Assembly: GCF_014650495.1 (NCBI RefSeq)
Contig: NZ_BMVB01000003.1
Location: 62,001 to 126,000 of the forward strand
Direction: 5' to 3'
Length of the DNA: 64,000 nt
Source of the DNA: Streptomyces cinnamoneus
GTDB lineage: Bacteria > Actinomycetota > Actinomycetes > Streptomycetales > Streptomycetaceae
Notes under the pieces: generated by a model
Databases searched by the model: none
Told to the model about the DNA's origin: nothing
The model's input: the letters and a program-made list of their open reading frames with translations, nothing else
Position numbers and translations under genes: made by a program
Shown here: positions 9,340 to 17,705 of the stretch, piece after piece
How positions within the stretch are numbered: position 1 is the first letter of the stretch
Layout: each line of letters begins with the position of its first letter

Positions 9340-9565
9340 CAACGGTTGCCCGCCAAACCGCGCCTGGAGAACGCCGAGCTGGCCTACCTGTCCGCGTGCG
9401 AGACTGCACGTGCCGCCGCCGGGCTCGCCGACGAGACGGTGCACCTCGGACCGTCTTCCAACTCGCCGGATACCACCATGTCGTGGCCACCCTCTGAGCG
9501 ATCCGGGACGACGTCGGGGCGGAGCTCGCGGACAACTTCTCCGCACACCTCCTCGACGGGCAAAG
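9340..9565 (+). pseudogene. CHAT-domain (caspase-like) remnant
   Basis: Translation gives LENAELAYLSACETARAAAG followed by LADETVHLG, the signature of CHAT caspase-like peptidases, with the active-site Cys in SACETA. After HLG the frame shifts; another frame continues AGYHHVVATL, and a third IRDDVGAELADNFSAHLLDG. At least two frameshifts and an in-frame stop make it non-functional, and the N-terminal region with the catalytic His is missing. CHAT proteins in Streptomyces are usually long TPR-CHAT proteins of conflict or signalling systems, so a much larger gene once lay here. Confidence 0.75.
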
Positions 9566-9914
9566 CGGGCCGGCGGCCGCGCTGCCACCGGGCCGTAGTC
9601 GGTGTACCCAGGTGATCAGGCGGTCGGGACGGCACGCCGGCCGGTTGGTCCTCAGGGTCTGCATGGATGTCTCACGGGATGACGTCATCAGGTGTCACCG
9701 GCCGTGCGCTGGACCGTCTCACATGGCCGCTCATGCCAGCGGGCCGGTCCCGGGCCCTTCGGGCCAGCCTTCAGTGACCGCATCTGCAGCCGTTGCGATC
9801 GTCTCCTGACCAGCCCACCTTACAGGCAGGCAAAGCATGGCTTATGAACACACGCCATATCCATTCATTGCCTTATAGTCGACGGAAGGCGGGTGACACC
9901 TGAGGAGTGCACAC
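9566..9914. other. Intergenic, nothing recognised
   Basis: About 350 bp between the CHAT remnant and the racemase gene. The last 80 bp are AT-rich for this genome (CATGGCTTATGAACACACG and following) and probably hold the racemase promoter. Confidence 0.4.
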
Positions 9915-10634
9915 ATGGGCGGGGGCACGGGCATGAAGACGATCGGGTTGATCGGCGGGATGAGCTGGGAGTCGACAGCGGAGTACTACCGGATCCTCAA
10001 CGAGCGGACGCGCGAGCGGCTTGGCGGTCTCCACTCGGCTCGCTGCGTGCTCTACTCCGTGGACTTCGCGGAGATCGAGCAGTTGCAGGCCCAGGGCCAC
10101 TGGGCGGAGGCCGGTGAGGTGCTGGCCGGCGCCGCCCGGTCGTTGGAGGCGGCCGGCGCCGATCTACTGCTCATCTGCACCAACACGATGCACAAGGTCG
10201 CGGACTACGTCGAGGCGGCGGTCTCGGTCCCGCTGCTGCACCTCGCGGACGCCACCGCAGCCGCCGTCCGCGCTGCAGGGCTGCGCCGGGTGGGCCTGTT
10301 GGGCACCGCGTTCACCATGGAGCAGGACTTTTACCGGGGCCGCCTCGCGGCGGGCGGGCTTGACGTTCGCGTCCCGGACCCCGAAGGGCGCGCGCTCGTG
10401 CACCGGGTGATCTACGAAGAGCTCTGCCTCGGTGTCGTGCGCGACGAGTCGCGTGCGGCCTATCGCCAGGTCGTCGAGGCCCTCGCCGCCGAGGGCGCCG
10501 AGGGCGTCATCCTGGGCTGCACCGAGATCGAGCTCCTCATCCGCCCTGAGGACAGCCCCGTACCGGTCTTCCCCACCGCCCGCCTGCACGCCGAGGCAGC
10601 GGTCGACGCGGCCCTGCCCGAACACACCAACTGA
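9915..10634 (+). CDS. Aspartate/glutamate racemase family protein
   Basis: 239 aa of the Asp/Glu racemase superfamily, cofactor-independent enzymes that use two Cys residues. The start KTIGLIGGMSWESTAEYY is the classic aspartate racemase opening. The first catalytic Cys is in LLICTNTMHK and the second in GVILGCTEIELL. The likely reaction is interconversion of L- and D-aspartate, though many members act on other acids. The ATG at 9915 has GAGGAG 7 bases upstream; a second ATG at 9933 fits the family start equally well. It stands alone. Confidence 0.88.
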   Translation: MGGGTGMKTIGLIGGMSWESTAEYYRILNERTRERLGGLHSARCVLYSVDFAEIEQLQAQGHWAEAGEVLAGAARSLEAAGADLLLICTNTMHKVADYVEAAVSVPLLHLADATAAAVRAAGLRRVGLLGTAFTMEQDFYRGRLAAGGLDVRVPDPEGRALVHRVIYEELCLGVVRDESRAAYRQVVEALAAEGAEGVILGCTEIELLIRPEDSPVPVFPTARLHAEAAVDAALPEHTN

Positions 10635-10732
10635 GCGCACCGATCAGACTCATCCGTCAAGAAATCGACCGCTTTCCGGGCCCCCGAACAGCCGGTCAAT
10701 GCGACTACAGCAGGTTCCGTCAGCGCATCGGC

Positions 10733-10778
10733 CCGGCGAACGGGTCTGTCCGGCGAACGTGTCTGTCCGGCGAACGGG
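10733..10778. repeat. 17-bp tandem repeat, 2.7 copies
   Basis: The unit CCGGCGAACGGGTCTGT (10733-10749) is repeated at 10750-10766 with one change (G to T) and partly at 10767-10778. It lies in non-coding DNA downstream of the racemase. No function suggested. Confidence 0.75.
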
Positions 10779-10799
10779 CGGCCATTCACACCGCAAGCC

Positions 10800-11100
10800 C
10801 GTGCTGCACGTACATGCGCTCAGAAGGCGAGCACGGGCTCCCGGACCGCCCGCGAGCGCGTCCACGACCCGCTGCCCCCAGCGCTGGAGCCCAGCCTCGG
10901 TCAGGCCCGTGCCGGCGGGCGGTGGTGCGGGTGGCGCCCAGGCGTAGCGTGGCGGTGTGGGCATCGGCGGCCTGGTGCGCGGGCCATACGCGGAGGGTGC
11001 GGCGCATGCAGCGGACCTTCACCAGGCTCCCGCCGGGCGGGACCCTGCGAAGCTCTGCGACGGTGAGGGCCGGGTTGCGGGTCCCGGTAGCTCCCGTTTG
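10800..11100 (-). pseudogene. Possible winged-helix (DUF1006-like) remnant
   Basis: On the minus strand a stretch reads SLVKVRCMRRTLRVWPAHQA, then ADAHTATLRL. This recalls the segment 'MRGTLHLxPAxD' of winged-helix DNA-binding proteins of the AlkX/DUF1006 type. No conserved start, N-terminal helices or C-terminal half are visible, so if the match is right this is only a fragment. The rest of 10635-11183 shows no gene. Confidence 0.3.
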
Positions 11101-11183
11101 ACATGCGACACCGGGGGACCCAGTGTCGAAGGGGGGCGACGTGGTCACGACGGTCCACCCGGCTGACACTGGCAGGGGTCCCT

Positions 11184-13238
11184 ATGCGCAGTGTGCGACA
11201 CGTAGGCTACGGCAATCTTGAGATCGAGCTGCCCGGCGATGCCGGCGGCCGGATCAGCAGAGTGCCGCCCGCGACGCCTGCCCCGGAAGTCCTTCCGCGC
11301 AGCGGCCTCCCAGTCCCCCCGCCGCCTTTGTCTCTGGGGCGTGAGGAACAGCTTGAGGACGCGCGCAGCGCGATGGATGCTCGGCGCCCCATTGAGTTCC
11401 ACGCGCCTTGTGGATTCGGCAAAACGACCCTCCTGCAGGGCGTAGCCGCCGATGTGGGCAGGCGAGGTGTCCCGGCTGTGATCCTGCGTGCCGGTGATGA
11501 CGATGCGAGGGACCTGCTCCAGCGCATTTTCGCCGTGTTCTACGAGTGCGACCGTCCCATGGTGCCCACCCCCGAGCAGCGCGCCGAGGCGCTCGCCGGG
11601 GTGAACGCCGTGGTGTTGCTCGACGACGCGACAGGCGGCTTCGAGCAAGTCGGGCCGCTGATCGACGATCTTCCCGGCTGCGCCTTCGTGCTCGGTACCC
11701 CCCACCCGGTTCTCGGACGCCACGGGGTGTCGCAGAGCCTGCCCGGCCTGTCCGACGCTGCAGCCCGGGACCTGGTGGCGCGCGAACTGGGCAAGCCCTT
11801 GACCGAACTGACCGGTCCCGAACAGTGGGCCGTGTCCCGGTTCGTGGATGCTGTGGAAGGCCGGCCCCTGCGACTCAGACAGGGCGCTGCCCTCGTCCGC
11901 GAGGACGGGTACACCTTCGATGAGCTTACCGAGCACGTCCGGCGTGACCCGCAAACCCTGGACCGGCTCGCCCTCGACGCGCTCGCCGAACACGAACGCT
12001 GCGTACTGGCGACTCTGGCACTGACGGCAGGCCTGCTGCTCCCCGGTGATCTCCTGACGGTGATGAGCGATGTCGACGGGGCCGTCGAGGCTCTGCGGAA
12101 GCTGCGCCGGCGTGGTCTGGCCGAGCAGTGCAACGACCGGTTCGGATTGCCGGTGTGCCAGGCCGACAGCTACCGGTCGACCCTGCTCTCGTGCCTCGAC
12201 CTGTCTCGTGCCGTCCGCGAACTCGGCGGTTGGCTGGTCGCCTGTGACCCGGACGGCGAGGAGGCCGCGGACGCAGCCACGGCGACCGTGTCCGTGATCG
12301 CCTTCGTGGCCGAGCGCCGCGAGTGGACGGCTGTGATCAGCCTGGTGCGTGCAATCCAGCCGATTCTGGCCCTGAAGGGCCGTTGGGAAGCCTGGAATCA
12401 CGTTCTCGCCGACGGGATCGAGGCGGCCAGGGCGGTCGGCGACCAGGCGTCCGAAGCGCTCTTCACCAATCAGCAAGGGCTGCTCGCCTTGTGCGACGAG
12501 CGACTCGACGCCGCGCGGAACTGCTTCGAGAAGGCCCGCGACCTGTGGGATGACCAGGGCAACGAGGCCGCATCGGCGGTCGCCCGGCACAACCTCGCAC
12601 AACTCCGGCCCGCGGTCATCCAGCCCCCGTCCCAGCCCCAGCCCCCAACTCCTGCCCCGGCCCAGGCTCCGGCCCCGCCCCCGGCTCCGGCCGGGGCCCC
12701 GGCCCCGGCCCCGGCCCCGCAACGACGTGTGCCACCACGCCCTACACGCCGGTGGATCGTTGCCGCGGCATGCGCCGCTGCCGCTCTCGCCGCGGCTATC
12801 GGTATCGGCACTCTCGTCTCGGGCGGTGACGACTCATCCGGTGGTACGTCCGGAGGTGGAGATACGTCCTCCCCTTCTCCTGCGTCGGTCGCCGGTACCT
12901 ACGCCCGAGGCGAGGGCCGCGCACAAATGCGCCTGCTCCTGGAACCGACCGGTTCGGATGCGTACCGCGCGACCGGGACGCAAGACGGAAGCCACGGTAT
13001 CGACGCCGGGACGTGCGAGCAGGAGCTTGGGAACGAGCCCAAGACGGATCCCACGGAAGCCGTCATCAGGCACAACGGATCCACTTACACGGGCAGGTTC
13101 ATCCAGGTGAACCCGGGAACGGGTGGCACATGCCGCTACCTGGCGTACAACGTGACCCTTGAGGTCATTGGTCAGGACACGGTGCGGATGTGTTCTGAGA
13201 AATTCGATCAGTGCCTGACCTACCAGCGCTTGGACTAG
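11184..13238 (+). CDS. Membrane-anchored STAND-type NTPase
   Basis: 684 aa. ATG 11184 has AGGGG 6 bases upstream. Order of parts: a short N-terminal strand region (1-50), a P-loop NTPase (Walker A HAPCGFGKTTLL near 73-84, Walker B NAVVLLDDA at 141-149), helical winged-helix-like and TPR-like repeats (about 280-475, including EALFTNQQGLLALCDERLDA), a Pro/Ala-rich linker (about 478-515), one membrane span (about 523-545), a Gly/Ser linker and a C-terminal domain of about 120 aa with four Cys residues. With the NTPase inside, the C-terminal domain would face outward. STAND NTPases are signalling switches. The single-gene arrangement with an external domain suggests sensing across the membrane, but the ligand and output are unknown. 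Confidence 0.8.
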   Translation: MRSVRHVGYGNLEIELPGDAGGRISRVPPATPAPEVLPRSGLPVPPPPLSLGREEQLEDARSAMDARRPIEFHAPCGFGKTTLLQGVAADVGRRGVPAVILRAGDDDARDLLQRIFAVFYECDRPMVPTPEQRAEALAGVNAVVLLDDATGGFEQVGPLIDDLPGCAFVLGTPHPVLGRHGVSQSLPGLSDAAARDLVARELGKPLTELTGPEQWAVSRFVDAVEGRPLRLRQGAALVREDGYTFDELTEHVRRDPQTLDRLALDALAEHERCVLATLALTAGLLLPGDLLTVMSDVDGAVEALRKLRRRGLAEQCNDRFGLPVCQADSYRSTLLSCLDLSRAVRELGGWLVACDPDGEEAADAATATVSVIAFVAERREWTAVISLVRAIQPILALKGRWEAWNHVLADGIEAARAVGDQASEALFTNQQGLLALCDERLDAARNCFEKARDLWDDQGNEAASAVARHNLAQLRPAVIQPPSQPQPPTPAPAQAPAPPPAPAGAPAPAPAPQRRVPPRPTRRWIVAAACAAAALAAAIGIGTLVSGGDDSSGGTSGGGDTSSPSPASVAGTYARGEGRAQMRLLLEPTGSDAYRATGTQDGSHGIDAGTCEQELGNEPKTDPTEAVIRHNGSTYTGRFIQVNPGTGGTCRYLAYNVTLEVIGQDTVRMCSEKFDQCLTYQRLD

Positions 13239-13324
13239 CCGGACCCACCGCTTGAACTGCACCCGTCTGGTGCTGCACGTATATCGCGTTGTGGGCCCAG
13301 GGTCGCCGCCATAGGGTCACCGGC

Positions 13325-13687
13325 ATGTCTTTACGTCTTCGTATGCGTCAAGCACTGCCGGAAGCGATGCGCGCCCGTGACAAGGCCGCGGTGAGCGCCC
13401 TGCGCGCAACACTTGCTGCGCTGGACAACGCTGAGGCGGTGCCCGTCGTCGACGCTGAGCTCCGCGGTTTGGCCCTTGAGCATTCGCCGGTTGGTGTCGG
13501 CGCCACCGAAGCAGCACGGCGTGAGCTGAGCGAGCGCAGTGTGGTGGATGTCGTGCGAGCCGAGGTCGCCGAGCGGCTGGAGGTTGCGGCGCAGTTGGCT
13601 GCGCCCGCGCACGCTGACCGAGCCGCGCGTCTCCGCGCCGAGGCCGCCGTGTTGCTTCGCTTCCTCGACGGTCCCAGCACCGGATAG
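13325..13687 (+). CDS. GatB/YqeY-like protein
   Basis: 120 aa. The opening LRLRMRQALPEAMRARDKAA, followed by VSALRATLAALDNAEAV, is the YqeY start, in which K and R of the first helices are conserved. The C-terminal half is helical (VVRAEVAERLEVAAQL). YqeY proteins resemble the tail domain of the GatB amidotransferase subunit, but their role is unsettled. The ATG at 13325 fits the family start. The protein is slightly shorter than the usual 148-150 aa, mostly at the C-terminus. Confidence 0.75.
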   Translation: MSLRLRMRQALPEAMRARDKAAVSALRATLAALDNAEAVPVVDAELRGLALEHSPVGVGATEAARRELSERSVVDVVRAEVAERLEVAAQLAAPAHADRAARLRAEAAVLLRFLDGPSTG

Positions 13688-13761
13688 AGCTCGTCACGGG
13701 ATCTTGGCGAGCGTTGCTGGCCGGGCATGACTCGTACGACGATTCGGCCGTTCGTGAGGGT

Positions 13762-13850
13762 GTGAGCATCAGGCCGTGGAAGGTGGATGACGAGTTGTGG
13801 GCGATGGTCGAGCCGGTCCTGCCCTTCCGGCCGTTTGCCGTTCGACGACA
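13762..13850 (+). pseudogene. IS5-type transposase N-terminal scrap
   Basis: Translation gives VSIRPWKVDDELWAMVEPVL, followed by PFRPF, the N-terminal helix of IS5-family transposases. The sequence then departs from the family after about 30 residues. No ends or target duplication are visible. It resembles, but is not identical to, the scrap at 4740-5131. Confidence 0.5.
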
Positions 13851-13985
13851 GCGCAGAAGGTGGGAAGGTGACGGCGCTACCGCGCAATTCGCCGTAGTCA
13901 CATCCGGCGGCAGCATTCCGGTGCTCATCGAAGGGCACCCACAACAGGCCCTTGCCGTCCGGCGATTCCCGAGTTCGGCGCCAAA

Positions 13986-14050
13986 GGGCTCGACGAGGCG
14001 CTGCTGGTGGGGTCGGACGGCATGGTGGCCGAGGGGGCCATCTCGAAGAA
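13986..14050 (+). pseudogene. Class IV aminotransferase fragment
   Basis: The stretch GLDEALLVGSDGMVAEGAIS matches the region 'DEALLLDxDGxVxEGxxSN' of class IV PLP aminotransferases (branched-chain aminotransferase / aminodeoxychorismate lyase type). Only about 20 residues survive, flanked by unrelated sequence. Confidence 0.5.
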
Positions 14051-14141
14051 ACATGAAGATCGTTCGGCTCCGTAAGCCCTCCATCCCGTTGCACGAAGCG
14101 GTATTTCATGCCCTGCTCCAGGGGCCGGTACGGTCAGATTC

Positions 14142-15593
14142 ATGGAACGGAATTTTCAGACGGCGGAAGAACTCGCGGCTGCCTTGCGCGCCGGTGAAGT
14201 GACCTCGGTGGAGCTGACCGAAGAAGCGATCGCCCGTATCGAGCGGGACGACAAGGCGATCAACGCGATTTGCGTGCCGGACTTCGACCGTGCACGGGCC
14301 GCCGCGAGCGCGGCCGACCAGGCACGCGCCCGCGGCGAGGAGCTGCCGCTGCTCGGCATTCCGGTGACGGTCAAAGAGTCCTACAACGTCGCCGGACTGC
14401 CCACGACCTGGGGCCTGCCGCTCCACCGGAACTACATGCCGGCCGAGGACGCGGTGCAGGTGTCGCGGCTCAAGGCCGCAGGCGCGGTGGTGCTCGGTAA
14501 GACCAATGTGCCCATAGGGCTGCAAGATGTGCAGAGCTTCAACGAGATCTACGGCACCACCAACAACCCGTGGGATCACGGTCGCACGGCGGGTGGCTCC
14601 TCCGGCGGATCAGCAGCGGCCCTGGCATCCGGATTCGGTGCGCTGTCCATCGGCTCCGACATCGCCGGTTCATTGCGCACCCCCGCGCATTTCTGCGGTG
14701 TCTACGCACACAAGCCGACACTCGGGCTGGCGTCGGCCCGCGGTATGGTCCCGCCGACCACGCCGGCGTTGCCGGCCGACATCGACCTCGCCGTCGTCGG
14801 TCCGATGGCGCGCACTGCCCGCGACCTCACGCTCCTGCTCGACGTCATGGCCGGCCCGGACCCGCTGACGCTCGGCGTGGCATACGACTTGGCGCTGCCG
14901 CCCGCGCGTCACGAGCGGCTCTGCGACTTCCGGGTCCTGGTCCTCGACGAGCATCCGCTCATTCCGACCGGGTCCGCTGTGCGGGCGGGCGTGAGCCGGG
15001 TGGCCGACGCGCTTGTCGACAGCGGCGCCCGCGTCGCACGGCACAGTCCGCTGCTGCCCGATCTGACCGAAGCCGCGATGCTCTACATGCAGTTGCTGTC
15101 TTCGAGCGTCGCCGCACGTATTCCCGCCGAGGCGTACGAGCAGCTGCGGATCCACGCCGCCGGACTGAGCGCAGACGACCAGAGTCTCGATGCGGCGCGG
15201 CTGCGCGGCGTGGTGTCCAGCCACCGCGAATGGATCGGGGTGAATGACCGTCGCGAGCTCCACCGCCACCGCTGGCGGCAGTTCTTCGCCGAGTTCGACG
15301 CCGTGGTGTGTCCCATCACGCCCACCCCCGCGTTCCCGCACGACCACACCCCCGATCCGGTGGAACGCCGGCTCGACATCGACGGCGTCGAGTACCCGTA
15401 CTTCGACCAGCTCGTCTGGGCCGGTCTGCCCACCATGCCCGGCCTGCCCGCCACCGCCGTCCCAGCGGGCCGGTCCCCTGAGGGCCTGCCGGTGGGAGTG
15501 CAGCTCATCGGTCCGATGTTCGAGGACCGCACCCCGCTGCGGCTGGCCGAACTGCTCGAACAGAAGATCGGCGGCTTCCAGGCACCGAAGTAA
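14142..15593 (+). CDS. Amidase (amidase signature family)
   Basis: 483 aa, the usual length for amidase-signature enzymes, which hydrolyse amides to acids and ammonia in the cytosol with a Ser-cisSer-Lys triad. The residues are visible: K78 in GIPVTVKES, S153/S154 in GGSSGGSAAA, and the nucleophile S178 in GSDIAGSLRTPAH. The C-terminal segment LPATAVPAGRSPEGLPVGVQ is typical. The family covers acylamide amidases, indoleacetamide hydrolases and others, and the substrate cannot be read here. The ATG at 14142 precedes ERNFQTAEEL, matching the family start. No operon partner is evident. Confidence 0.92.
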   Translation: MERNFQTAEELAAALRAGEVTSVELTEEAIARIERDDKAINAICVPDFDRARAAASAADQARARGEELPLLGIPVTVKESYNVAGLPTTWGLPLHRNYMPAEDAVQVSRLKAAGAVVLGKTNVPIGLQDVQSFNEIYGTTNNPWDHGRTAGGSSGGSAAALASGFGALSIGSDIAGSLRTPAHFCGVYAHKPTLGLASARGMVPPTTPALPADIDLAVVGPMARTARDLTLLLDVMAGPDPLTLGVAYDLALPPARHERLCDFRVLVLDEHPLIPTGSAVRAGVSRVADALVDSGARVARHSPLLPDLTEAAMLYMQLLSSSVAARIPAEAYEQLRIHAAGLSADDQSLDAARLRGVVSSHREWIGVNDRRELHRHRWRQFFAEFDAVVCPITPTPAFPHDHTPDPVERRLDIDGVEYPYFDQLVWAGLPTMPGLPATAVPAGRSPEGLPVGVQLIGPMFEDRTPLRLAELLEQKIGGFQAPK

Positions 15594-15859
15594 GTTCGCG
15601 GCGAAATCGTTCGTCCTGTGCTGTGCGTCGGTGAAATCCTCCATCGCCACCGGGCCGGTTCCGACCGGCTTCTCGTTGCGCTGCAGGGATTCGTGCGCGT
15701 CAACCTGATCGCGCACCTGGTCGGCACGATCCGCGGGCTGTGGTCGGCGGCCCGGTCGAGTCCCACCTGCTGGTGGTCTCCGTACCGCTCCGCTCGCGCT
15801 GCGTGCTCACACCCGCCGTGTCCGAGCGCCGCCCGGCCTGGGAGGTGACGCGGACGGCG
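15594..15859. other. Intergenic, nothing recognised
   Basis: Sequence between the amidase and the regulator remnant. A plus-strand open frame starting near 15618 reads through it, but nothing in it resembles a known protein. No terminator hairpin was found directly after the amidase. Confidence 0.3.
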
Positions 15860-16190
15860 ACACGCAGCGCAGCCGCGCCGGATCGGTCCGGGTCAGGGCA
15901 GCTGTCGCGTCCAGTTGCCAGCCGGTCTCGTAAGCCTCGGCGAAGCGCTCGTCGCCAAGTACGGCTCAGCCGCAACTGAGCCGTACTTGGCGTGCAGACC
16001 TGCGATCGGTGCGGTCGTGGACGTCGCGCAGGCGGGCCGCCGCTGCCGTCGCCACGATCGGCATGTCCCTGCTGTCGACCGCCGCCGCGTACGCCCGCCC
16101 AGCACCTCTTCGGCGCCCGGCCCGTCGCCGAGTTCGAGACAGAGCGCGCCCCGCAGTGGCGGGCCGATCTGGACCCGGCTGAGCGCCGCC
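15860..16190 (-). pseudogene. C-terminal remnant of an AfsR/LuxR-type TPR regulator
   Basis: On the minus strand, from about 16140 down, reads RAYAAAVDSRDMPIVATAAA followed by ARLRDVHDRTD. After a frame change, LGDERFAEAYETGWQLDATA ends near 15870. These are the last TPR helices found at the C-terminus of large Streptomyces BTAD/AfsR or LuxR regulators. The typical ending 'LGxxRFxxAYxxG' is clear. Only about 100 residues survive, and a perfect hairpin interrupts them at 15953-15992. The remnant abuts the C-terminus of the MocR gene. Confidence 0.6.
15953..15992. repeat. Perfect 17-bp inverted repeat
   Basis: 17 bp at 15953-15969 are repeated inverted at 15976-15992, with a 6-nt loop. It lies inside the decayed regulator, exactly where its reading frame breaks, so it arose as an inverted duplication within coding sequence. 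It could now work as a terminator for the MocR gene, which ends 200 bp away. Confidence 0.7.
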
Positions 16191-16191
16191 C

Positions 16192-17670
16192 TCAGCGGCC
16201 GCCGCTCCGGGACAGTGCGGTCCAGGCCGCCGAGAGGCGGCTGACCAGTGCTGCCGCGGTCTCTGGGGCGAAGGAGTAGGGGAGGCGGATGTAGTTGTCG
16301 TGGGCGCCGGTCGCATCCATCGTGGCGCCCGGGATGACCTCCGCGCCGTGGCGCAGGGCCACCTGCGCGTAGACCCGCGCGTCCGTGCCCGGGGGCAGCT
16401 GGACCCACAGGACGGAGCCTCCCTGCGGTGCCTGCCAGCGCCAGTCCGGAAGCTGCTCGGCCAGCAGTCGGGTCATGGTGGCGAGTTGCTCGCGAAGGAT
16501 GCGGGCCCGTTCGGGCGCGAGGGCCGGGAGCGCGGGAAGAAGCCGGGCGGCGAGGGCCTGGTCGAGAAGCGGGCTGCCGAGGTCGTGGAGCGCCTTGAGC
16601 CGGGCCAGGCGCGCCACGGTGTCCTGCGGCGCGCGGATCCAGCCGATCCGCAGACCGCCCCACACCGCCTTGGTCAACGAACCCACCGTCAGCACGGTTG
16701 CTCCGGCAGGGTTCGCGGCGATCGGCGGCGGCGCCTGCCCGGGGGCGAGGGCCGCCGCGTGGGCGCTGTCCTCAAGGACGGTGACGCCGTGTTCGGCGGC
16801 GAGCTCGGCCACCCGGCGGCGGCGTCCGGCGGACATCAGGGTGCCGGTGGGGTTGTGGTGGGTCGGCATGAGGTAGAGCAGCGCGGGCCGGTGTTCGGCG
16901 AGCGCGGTGGCGAGCCGGTCGATCCGGACCCCGTCGGAGTCGAGTTCGACGCCGACCAGCCGTGAGCCGGCCGCTCTGAGGACGTCCAGGCAACCCGGCC
17001 ACCCGGGGGATTCCACGATCGTGGTGGACCCGCGCCCGAGGTACAGCTGGGCGCTCAGGGCGACGGCCTGCGTGGCACCGGTGGTCACCACCACCTGGTC
17101 AGGCACGGTCGGCAGGCCGTGTGCGGTGTGGTGGGCGGCGATCGCCGCTCGTAGCGCGGGGAGCCCGGCCGGGTGGTAGCCCACGTCACGGAGCAGCCCG
17201 GGCAGGTCCTCGCGGACCAGGTGGAGCAGCGCCCGGGCCAGGTCCGGACCGCCGGCCTCGGCCGCCTGCCCCAGCGAGATGAGGTCCGGCGGCTGTGCCA
17301 CCAGCCGCTGGATCACCGCGGTGGCCTGGCCGCCGCGCACGCGTCCGTCCGCCGGAACCCGGTGGACGACGGCTCCTCCCGACACCCGTGTGCCGCTGCC
17401 CCGACGGGTCTCGACCAGGCCCGACCCGCGCAGTGCGTCGTAGGCGGCGACGACCGTCGCCCGACTGACCGAGAGCGCGTCGGCGAGCCGCCGCTCGGAC
17501 GGGAGGCGGTCGCCGGTGTGCAGGTCCCCGGACCGTACGGCTCGGACGAACGCATCGGTGAGCCGCCGGTACAGCGGCCCCTCGCCCGAACTCCAGTCGC
17601 CCAGCAGGTCGATCAGCTCTTCCGGCTCGGGCGTCTGACGGTTCCGGTCCACTTTCCCCTCCATTGGCAC
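16192..17670 (-). CDS. MocR-type GntR/aminotransferase transcriptional regulator
   Basis: 492 aa. A GntR winged-helix (about 34-96, RLPSERRLADALSVSRATVV) is fused through a linker to a fold-type I aminotransferase domain. The PLP lysine is K334 in GSLTKAVWGGLRIGW; the other cofactor contacts N273 (HHNPTG), D301 and R341 are present. MocR proteins such as PdxR and GabR sense PLP or its adducts and usually control the divergent neighbour. Here that is a DUF885 peptidase gene only 35 bp away, followed by a LysE-type exporter, so control of peptide/amino acid handling or of vitamin B6 supply is likely. Ligand unknown. Confidence 0.92.
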   Translation of the reverse strand: MPMEGKVDRNRQTPEPEELIDLLGDWSSGEGPLYRRLTDAFVRAVRSGDLHTGDRLPSERRLADALSVSRATVVAAYDALRGSGLVETRRGSGTRVSGGAVVHRVPADGRVRGGQATAVIQRLVAQPPDLISLGQAAEAGGPDLARALLHLVREDLPGLLRDVGYHPAGLPALRAAIAAHHTAHGLPTVPDQVVVTTGATQAVALSAQLYLGRGSTTIVESPGWPGCLDVLRAAGSRLVGVELDSDGVRIDRLATALAEHRPALLYLMPTHHNPTGTLMSAGRRRRVAELAAEHGVTVLEDSAHAAALAPGQAPPPIAANPAGATVLTVGSLTKAVWGGLRIGWIRAPQDTVARLARLKALHDLGSPLLDQALAARLLPALPALAPERARILREQLATMTRLLAEQLPDWRWQAPQGGSVLWVQLPPGTDARVYAQVALRHGAEVIPGATMDATGAHDNYIRLPYSFAPETAAALVSRLSAAWTALSRSGGR

Positions 17671-17705
17671 GGGAGTACGCGCCGCCGTGACGAAAGGCTA
17701 ACGTC

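Noticed and set aside
11141-11221. 26-codon frame with GGGGGG upstream, overlapping the STAND start
   Set aside because: Low-complexity region and no conserved features; the STAND ATG has its own ribosome site.
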